From assembly GCA_021521415.1 (NCBI GenBank), contig JAIQDT010003857.1, positions 62,001 to 126,000 of the forward strand: 64,000 bases of DNA, written 5' to 3'. A program made the position numbers and the translations under genes. Below, piece after piece: positions 57,026 through 64,000 of the stretch. The first letter of the stretch is position 1. Each line of letters starts with the position of its first letter. The notes beneath the pieces are model-generated. The model made no database searches. It was given only the letters and a program-made list of their open reading frames with translations, and was not told the DNA's origin. The DNA comes from Bidens hawaiensis (Eukaryota > Streptophyta > Magnoliopsida > Asterales > Asteraceae).

Positions 57026-57869
57026 TGTTGGGTTTTAACAAGATTATCAAAGTCCATATAACCCATTATATAGAAAAAACGCAGCGGAAATAATTAGTTT
57101 TAAATCTTGTTAGTTTGATACATATAAAAACCGTTTTATATAAAACCCAATGCCCGGATCCATATAAGAAATACGCATGCTATCAAAACACAACCATAGG
57201 GTGTTGCATGAATCATACCTTCAAGTCCAAAAGATAAAGAGGATGAAAGATATGAACGGCTAGCTTCCAATGGAGGAAACCTCAAGCTTGTATACCCAAC
57301 GAGCTCCAACAAACACCTTGGTTGCTAGGGTCCTAACACTTGATGCAAGAACAACCTTTGTTCTTATTCTTCTTCTTGTTCACGGCTCAAATGAGGAGAG
57401 AAAGAGAGAAGAGATGTGTGTGAGAGAGAAAGTGTGGAATGCTTGGTTCAAGAATTATGATCCTCCAATCCTATCACTTGCATGTCTTGAAAGAAATAAA
57501 AGGAGGAGAGAGAAGAAGGAGGAATTTTCCCACCCAAATTTCAAATCCCCTTTTAATTACTTACAATTATTTACTTATAATATTATGTTATAAAACATAT
57601 CATAAGTAACATGCAATATGTTATTTAACCAATTTAAATAACATCTCTCAAAATATAAATTATCCATATAATTTATTTAACACACAAATGCAAATATTTA
57701 GAAAACCATTTTCCAAATATTATAAGTGTTGATATTTATTAACTAGATCATATCTAATAATAAATATCGTGGCGTTTGTCTAGCTTGTTATTGGGTATGA
57801 CCCGACTTGGATCAATACGCACTAGCCACATCAACTCTAATATGTGTCTTGGGCAGATCGATTCCAACA
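57026..57869 (-). repeat. 5' LTR of copia 2
   Basis: 844 bp, same termini as the 3' LTR at 49795-50638. Confidence 0.95.
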
Positions 57870-58350
57870 AACCAATCCCCACATATTTACTTAACAAAGG
57901 TTAAGTAAAACTAATGAATAGAATAGCGAGACCCGAATTCGAGCAAACTTACTTTTAAAAAACCGTTACTTTAATTTCCTATGTATTTACACTTTAACCC
58001 TCAAACTTTATATTTATCTTACTTGTCATGTTATTTTACTTTATTACTTTTAAGACCATCTACTAACTCAATACCCTCTCAATCTAAACTTTGCTCATTG
58101 AACTTACATTTCCGTTTTACCGTAAATAATCACACTCCCCCTTTTTACGCTTTATACTTTTGGGGGGGGGGGGTGGCATGCGTACCATATTCAAACTTAC
58201 TTGTTTTATGATCTCATTATCAAATCCACAATTCAACATTATGTGTTGTATGAATATTTGCTCGATCTTTGTTTATGCCTCAAATTGATTATGTGCATGA
58301 GTGTTTATTTTTATGTTGTTTTTGAGCCTCAATAAGTATGACCATACGCA

Positions 58351-58963
58351 TAGAGGTGCAAAAAAAAACCCGAACCCAGAACCGGACACGAAATAAAAAC
58401 CCGGAACCGGTTTTTATAATACCCGAGTTTTTAATACTCGAATCCGTACCCGACCATACCCGTAGGGTACGGATCGGGTATGCATTTTGGCACTAAAACC
58501 CAAACCCGAACCGGACCCGATTTGTACCCGGTAATACTTGAAAACCCGAACCGGTTCCATACCCGGAACTGGGTTTTCCAATACCCGAAACCGGGTATTA
58601 CAAATACCCGATGTATACTCGAAAGTATTACAAATACCCGATGTATACTCGAAAAATACCTTAAAAATACCCGACAAATACCCCTAAAAAGTGCAAACTT
58701 TAAAAAAAATCCAATCTATACCCGAAAAATACCTGGAAAAAAACCCGAAAAAAATCCGTAAATAGGGATTTTTCAATACCCGATAATAGGGTATTCAAAT
58801 ACCCGGTTTTAGAATACCCGGTTCTATAGCTGACCCGAACCCGATGAATAGTGTATGGTTTTTAGAGACGATACCCGACCCGATTATTACCAATACCCGG
58901 CCATACCCGTACCCTGTCATACCCGAACCCGAGTATTTAAAAAACCCTATTTGTGCTCCTCTA
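58351..58963. mobile_element. hAT-type MITE rich in ACCCGAATACC (613 bp)
   Basis: The ends are TAGAGGTGCAAAAA and TTTGTGCTCCTCTA with a perfect 8-bp target duplication CATACGCA (58343-58350 and 58964-58971). The interior is repetitive ACCCGAACC/AATACCCG, the inverse sense of the element at 19161-19648. Tandem 28-bp units (TATTACAAATACCCGATG, TATACTCGAA) lie near 58595-58655. It is inserted in the solo LTR. Confidence 0.88.
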
Positions 58964-59445
58964 CATACGCACCCCTAAATACTTTAGCTTTGTGCTAGTA
59001 GAACAGGGCCTCACTCTTTGAGTATTTTGGTTGTTACTAAATAGAAAGGAGCTATAGTTATTTACTTTACATTTACAATGGTTGTTGCATTATTCTATTT
59101 ACACATGTGAATTGTGATTTTTGCCTCATTATATACATATACCAAAAACTATTGCTCACCAACATTCGTGTTGATCAAATCTATTTTTATGCATGCTACA
59201 TGTTTACTTTAGGTTGCTTGTGAAGATTGAAGACTCATCACTTAGATTATACTTTTAGGATACTTTAATGAATTTAGTGTTGATGTAATTGTTTGTATTT
59301 TATCTTGAACAAGTTGTATTTGTGATTATTGAATGAAATAAACGAGTTGAGTAAATATTGTCACTTTAATAGTGTCATAGTGATCTTGAGCAATCCGTTG
59401 CACCCCGGCATGTTCCGCCGCCTTTGGTCGGGGTGTGACAGCCGA

Positions 59446-59645
59446 TGCCGATTTTGGATATATCACTGGTGCTCCCAGGAAGATTGATCTTTATGTTGGA
59501 AAGGAACCCAGCTACCGTATTGTAATCCGACAATTCAGTTGTTTTACAATGATGGTTTTATATATTGTATCTTTTGTGAACTGTAACTTTGATTGAATAT
59601 TGTTGTAGACGGTGGTAAAGCGAGCGATTGCAATGGGTCAAGAGG
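59446..59645 (+). pseudogene. HDS: HDS/ispG pseudogene, part 3
   Basis: After the solo LTR's target duplication, DFGYITGAPRKIDLYVGK (about 59446-59503, the codon for the preceding Ala-Asp is in the duplicated bases) continues the exon. A further exon after an AG acceptor near 59610 reads TVVKRAIAMG. Homology then fades; the terminal HGRWVDPP-type block was not found. Spacing between blocks suggests a short intron. Confidence 0.85.
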
Positions 59646-60060
59646 TCATTGTCGTGTTAATCCATCTATCGAAATCAAACATTCGGTTAATGTAACCCTT
59701 ACTGGTGCTTGGTTAACCATCAGTTATTCTTATTTGTTAGTCAACCATTGGTTAATTAAGTTTTGCATGTCTCTTCCATGTTTTGCATGTTTCTTGCAAC
59801 GATAATGTACCTATGTGTAAAATTTGCAAGGAGTGGGAACAAGCATGATGTACACCTATGGTGGGATTACATGACTTAAGGATCAATTGGGTTAGTTTGA
59901 CTTTAAACACGTGATGAAGGTGGTATATTTGTGATGTATCATATTTGTTATTTATAATGTTGAAACAATATTATGTGAAGTTGATTGTGTTTGATATAAT
60001 GCTAAATGTTTATGTTTCCCGTGTATATTTTATTTAAAATTTTAATTGAATTTGTTCGCT
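59646..60060. other. Sequence between HDS remnant and Athila element
   Basis: AT-rich with no recognised gene; the 70-codon ORF at 59593-59805 overlaps the HDS remnant in another frame. Confidence 0.3.
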
Positions 60061-60418
60061 TTTAGTCAAGATTTGTATACTACTAGCACTTTTATGTTTC
60101 GTAGGTTCCGGGAGTTGATCGTGATAAAAAAGGATGAAAAACGAGCTAAAACGAGCTGAAACGAGATCCGAAACGCGTCAGGAAGGAGTCAGAACAGAGA
60201 ATTGGTCAGACCGGGCCGGTCTGACCGCTCCCCTTGGTGGAGCACGTCGCGCCGCGCGACCGGGGAGGCCAAGGCCTGTCGCGCGGCGCCTAGGGGCTGC
60301 TGGGTGGATTTTATTTCGTTTTTGCTTCGAGTTGGGCCTTGTTTTGGGTATTTAAACATGTTTAACTTAAACCTGAACATAATCTGAAGCCACTAGCCGA
60401 ATTTGAGAAGTGAAGGAA

Positions 60419-61747
60419 CTTAAGATTAAGGTGGACAAGTGTGAATTTTGTAGAGGTGGACATGGCACTTTGGAGTGCCCGGTGATGAATTAGCAGGTCG
60501 AATTTGTTGGTGGTCAGAATAGGTTTCCCAACAATAACTTCAACAATAATCAGAATTGGAACACCTACAAGAACCCAAATCAGAATAACTCCAACTAGCG
60601 CCCGTCAGGCGCACCATCCAGCTATCAAAATTCTTACAATCAAACACAAGGTCAGTACAATAATAATAATAATAATAACAATGGTACTAATGTTCAAAAT
60701 AATGTGCAGGATTCTAATGGAGGAATTGGACGTCTAGAAGATATGATGAAGCAAATCTTGGAGAGGGATCAAATTACACTGAAAAAGTTTGCCGAACACG
60801 ATTTGCTCCTCAAAAATCAACAGTCCTCTTTACTTGACCTTCAAAGGTCCGTTGGGGATATTGCTCGTCGTCTCGATGAAAGGCCTCAAGGACAGTTTTC
60901 GGGATCTACTCAGCCGAATCCGGACGCTCAATTGAAAGCAATTACTACTCGTAGCGGAAGGGTTTTGGGTCCCGAGGTTGTTAAAGAAAGGGTTGGAATT
61001 GAAGAAGAGGAAGTGGTGGGTGAAGAAATTGAGATGGAGGCTTCGGGTAAGTCACAAGTTAAAACACCAATTATTGTGCCGCAAGTTGAGAAAAAGCCGG
61101 TTGAATTCCGGCCACCAATTATTGCCCATGTTCCCTATCTCGCTCGTCTCAGGAATAAAAAATACACGAGGGAATACAGGCATTTTCTGGATATGTTTCG
61201 ACAGTTAATGATTAATCTTCCGTTTGTTGAAGCCCTCCAAAACATGCCAAAGTATGCGGAATTTTCAAAAGATTTACTCAAGAGAAAAGATCGGTTGGGA
61301 GATGTTTCGTCTATTCCACTTAGCGGGGATTGTTCGGCGGTTGTGTTGAACCGGGTCCCAGAAACATTATCGGATCCGGGTGTGTTTACAATCCCATGTA
61401 CGTTCGGAAGTGATTTGATGAGTCAAGTGTTAGCGGATTTGGGTGCAAGTATCAATCTTATGCCATACTCATTGTTTGAGAAGTTGGAGTTGGGTGAGCT
61501 TACACCGACTCGTATGTCGTTGTCATTGGCGGATCGTTCAGTTAAGTATCCGCGAGGTATTATTGAGAATTTGCTAGTGAAAGTTGACAAGTTTGTACTT
61601 TCGGTTGATTTTGTGGTACTTGACATGGAGGCCGACGAGAAGGTTCCCATTATTCTCGGTTGGCCATTTTTTAGAACGGCTAAGGCTCTTATTGATGTGT
61701 ATGAGGGGCGGATCACACTTCGGGTTGGTGATGAGAATGTTACTTAG
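60419..61747 (+). pseudogene. Athila gag C-terminus and protease
   Basis: The zinc knuckle CEFCRGGHGTLEC (about 60450) is followed by in-frame stops at 60491 and 60597. An Asn-rich stretch (NNNNNNNN near 60660) follows. From 60602 an open frame has a coiled stretch (LEDMMKQILERDQITLKKF), ITTRSGRVLGPE, a Glu-rich segment and the aspartic protease with VLADLGASINLMPYS (near 61427) and VPIILGWPFF. The catalytic DTG is LADLGAS here, as usual in Athila. The frame ends with TAG at 61745. Confidence 0.85.
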
Positions 61748-61762
61748 GATATTGCAAAGTCG

Positions 61763-64000
61763 ATGAAGCACCCGGGTGACAACGATGATTTTACTGGTCC
61801 ATGCCATTTGGTATATTTTCTTAATTCTTTTATTCCGGGTTTTGATAAGTGTCTTGATTATATTTGTGGAACCGATTTGGTTGGGATGGATGTGGGTGAA
61901 GAGTTGACGGAAATTATGGAGGATGGTGAAGAAGAAGTGCTAGATGACGTTTCTTATTTGGCGGAGATCATGGAGGTTAGTAAGATTATTAGTGAAAAAG
62001 AGGTGGAAAAATCCGCTCCGTTGGAATTAAAGGCTCTTTCGTCACATATAGAGTATGCGTATCTTGAAGAGGGCTCGGATTTGCCCGTTATTGTTTCGTC
62101 TAAATTAAGTGAGGAAGAAAACTCAAAGTTGATAGAAGTGTTGAAGATGAATAAAGGGGCGATTGCATGGAGACTTTAGGATATTCAAGGTATTAGCCCT
62201 GCTTATTGTACCCACCGGATTTTGATGGAAGATGAGTATAAACCGGTGGTTCAACCCCAAAGGCTTTTGAATCCAAATATGCAAGAAGTTGTCAAGAAAG
62301 AGGTGCTTAAGTTGTTGGATGCCGGGGTGATTTATCCGATTTCGGATTCCTCATGGGTAAGTCCGACTCAAGTTGTTCCAAAGAAAGGGGGGATGACAGT
62401 TGTTATGAACGAAAGAATGAACTTATCTCTTCGCGTACGGTTACCGGTTTGAGGGTTTGTATTGATTACCGGAGGTTGAATGATGCTACTCGAAAAGACC
62501 ACTTCCCGTTGCCGTTTATCGATCAAATGTTAGAGCGTCTCGCAGGTCAGCAATTTTATTGTTTTCTCGATGGTTTTTCAGGTTATTTTCAGATTCCAAT
62601 CGCACCGGAAGACCAAGAGAAGACGACTTTTACGTGTCCGTATGGTACATATGCGTATCGTCGCATGCCGTTTGGGTTGTGTAATGCTCCGGCTACCTTT
62701 CAGCGTTGTATGGTGGCAATTTTTCAAGATATGATAGAGACTTCCATGGAGGTTTTTATGGTTGATTTTTCAGTGTATGGTAATTCTTTCGATCATTGTT
62801 TGGGTAATCTTGAGAGTATGTTGAAAAGGTGCATTGAGACGAAGTTGATGTTGAATTGGGAAAAGTCTCACTTATGGTGACGGAAGGGATAGTTTTGGGT
62901 CATAAAATTTCAAGAGATGGTATAGAGGTGGATCGGGCAAAGATCGACACGATTAGTAGGCTTCCTCCACCGACAAATGTTAAAGCAATAAGAAGTTTTC
63001 TTGGTCATGTGGGTTTCTACCGGCGGTTTATTAAAGACTTTTCAAAGATCACCCGCCCGATGACCTGATTATTGGAGAAAGATGTCCCTTTTGTGTTCGA
63101 TGAAGAGTGTTTGAAGGCGTTCAAGTTTCTGAAGGATCAACTCGTAAGTGCTCCTATTCTCATGTCACCGGATTGGAATTTACCTTTTGAGCTAATGTGT
63201 GATGCGAGCGATTATGCGGTTGGAGCGGTTTTGGGGGCAAAGGCGTGAGAAACATTTTCACCCTATTTATTATGCGAGCAAGACTTTGAATGATGCCCAA
63301 GAGAACTACACCACCACCGAAAAGGAACTTTTAGCCGTTGTGTTTGCATTTGACAAGTTCCAGTCTTTTCTCGTACTTTCTAAGACCACCGTTTTTACCG
63401 ATCATGCAGCTTTGCGTTTCCTCTTTCACAAAAAAGACGCGAAGCCCCGTCTCATACGGTGGATTCTTTTACTTTCCGAGTTTGATATAGAGATTAAAGA
63501 TAAGAAGGGAGAGGAGAATGTTGCGGCAGATCATCTTTCTCGTTTAGAAGATCCAAAGAGAGAAGAGATTCGTGAGGAAGAAATTGGTGATAATTTCCCG
63601 CATGAGTCGATTGATTTTGTTACGGCCGAAAAGCAAGGTTTGCCATGGTTCACCTATTTTGCTAATTATTTATCTACGGGCCTTGTGTTGAAAGGGATGA
63701 CTACTCAACAAAAGAAGTTTTTCCGGGATGTTACTCGGTATGTTTGGGACGATCCGTTTCTTTGTACGATTGGTGGTGACCGAATTCTTAGAAGATGTGT
63801 GTCGAAAGAAGAAGGGTTGAATATTCTAAAGCATGTTCATGAAGGTTTAACGGGAGGTCATCATGGAGCGCATGCCACGGCTCAAAAGGTATTTGATAGT
63901 GGTTTTTATTGGCCATCAGTTGTAAAAGATGCGGTGGAATTTGTTAAAACGTGTGATTCCTGTCAACGCACTAGAAATATTTCATCGAAGAACGAGATGC
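61763..64000 (+). pseudogene. Athila RT-RNase H-integrase, multiply broken
   Basis: Segments in changing frames are 61763-62179 (linker), then RT from 62222 with VPKKGG, VCIDYRRLNDATRKDHFPLP, AFTCPYGTYAYRRMPFGL-like blocks and the catalytic box. RNase H follows from about 63185 (LMCDASDYAVGAVLG) to ENVAADHLSRL, then the integrase zinc finger HVHEGLTGGHHGAHA...CDSC (63835-63965). There are stops at about 62177 and 63066 and frameshifts near 62415, 62870 and 63233. In the catalytic box FMDD the first Asp is Val (62761-62763). The protein cannot function. Confidence 0.88.

Larger units (their letters stand above)
49795..57869 (-). mobile_element. Ty1/copia LTR retrotransposon 2, minus strand
   Basis: The LTRs are 49795-50638 (3') and 57026-57869 (5'), both 844 bp, TGTTGGAATCG to AAAACCCAACA on the minus strand. 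They are flanked by the target duplication AACCA (49790-49794 and 57870-57874). It is a close relative of copia 1, with the same primer-site variant and polypurine tract. By eye, the LTRs differ at about a dozen positions (roughly 1.5%), so it is older than copia 1. Gag-pol has a single frameshift. Confidence 0.96.
48237..59440 (+). mobile_element. Long solo LTR (gypsy type) interrupted by copia 2 and a hAT MITE
   Basis: The LTR runs 48237-49794, resumes at 57875 and ends at 59440 (TGTGACATTCG to GGTCGGGGTGTGACA). It is flanked by the 5-bp target duplication GCCGA (48232-48236 and 59441-59445). Removing the nested copia and hAT elements leaves about 2.5 kb with no gag, pol, primer site or polypurine tract, hence a solo LTR left by recombination. 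A TATA box (CCTATATAAACAAGG) lies near 48662. The small ORFs in it have no recognisable product. The first part (48237-49794) includes two ~150-bp diverged repeats with GGTATGTGGT and ACCATCCTCGGTTTCATTCCG (about 49040 and 49190). Confidence 0.85.
60061..64000 (+). mobile_element. Athila-type Ty3/gypsy element, decayed, cut by window end
   Basis: A GC-rich LTR-like fragment (about 60061-60400, with TTCGTAGGTTCCGGGAG, GTCGCGCGGCGCC and a TATTTAAA) abuts the C-terminal end of gag. The N-terminal two thirds of gag are missing. Protease, RT, RNase H and the start of integrase follow, with many stops and frameshifts. The motif ITTRSGRVLGPE and the protease LADLGASINLMPYSLF are typical of Athila. 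The 3' part lies beyond the window. Confidence 0.85.

Noticed and set aside
60134..60387. Overlapping Arg-rich ORFs
   Set aside because: Come from the GC-rich LTR-like fragment of the Athila element.

Overview
The window is nuclear DNA of a flowering plant. It is almost entirely transposable elements, plus one dismembered host gene. Evidence for a plant: Ty3/gypsy Tat- and Athila-type and chromovirus-type elements, Ty1/copia elements with a tRNA-iMet-like primer site, PIF/Harbinger and hAT elements, and exons of the plastid MEP-pathway gene HDS (ispG). The style of the long LTRs (ends in CGGGGTGTGACA) and repeats suggests Asteraceae, but that is an inference. No functional host gene, tRNA, rRNA or CRISPR array was recognised.

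Layout. (1) 1-9091: a minus-strand Ty3/gypsy element, cut by the window start, with an integrase frameshift, an extra ORF upstream of gag and a 3.5-kb 5' LTR. (2) 9092-11956: the right part of another long LTR. (3) 11957-25388: AT-rich small-repeat territory. It holds Helitron-like tandem repeats, a hAT-type MITE with 8-bp target duplication, a foldback element, microsatellites and a dead PIF/Harbinger transposase. (4) 25897-59645: an HDS pseudogene with introns, split by insertions into its exons. The first insertion is a 21-kb Tat gypsy element (26820-47893, target duplication ACATC), whose 5' LTR is itself split by an 8.5-kb copia element (27723-36227, duplication CACAG). The second is a long solo LTR (48237-59440, duplication GCCGA), which is itself split by a minus-strand copia element (49795-57869, duplication AACCA) and a hAT MITE (58351-58963, duplication CATACGCA). 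(5) 59646-64000: a heavily decayed Athila-type gypsy element running off the right edge.

How the parts work together. Copia 1 has an intact 1338-1346 aa polyprotein and LTRs differing at about 3 sites per kb, so it is young and perhaps competent. The Tat element has nearly identical LTRs but two in-frame stops in gag-pol. On its antisense strand, between pol and the 3' LTR, it carries what looks like a complete seven-exon gene with its own TATA box and duplicated G-box region. Joining the exons leaves only one dinucleotide-slippage frameshift. The two copia elements share, in their untranslated leaders, an ordered array of GGTCACCTAACC-like motifs just upstream of gag and clusters of GGGCC/GCCCA motifs. 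This noncoding arrangement, the antisense gene, and the extra membrane-anchored ORF of the first gypsy element are the most interesting signals.
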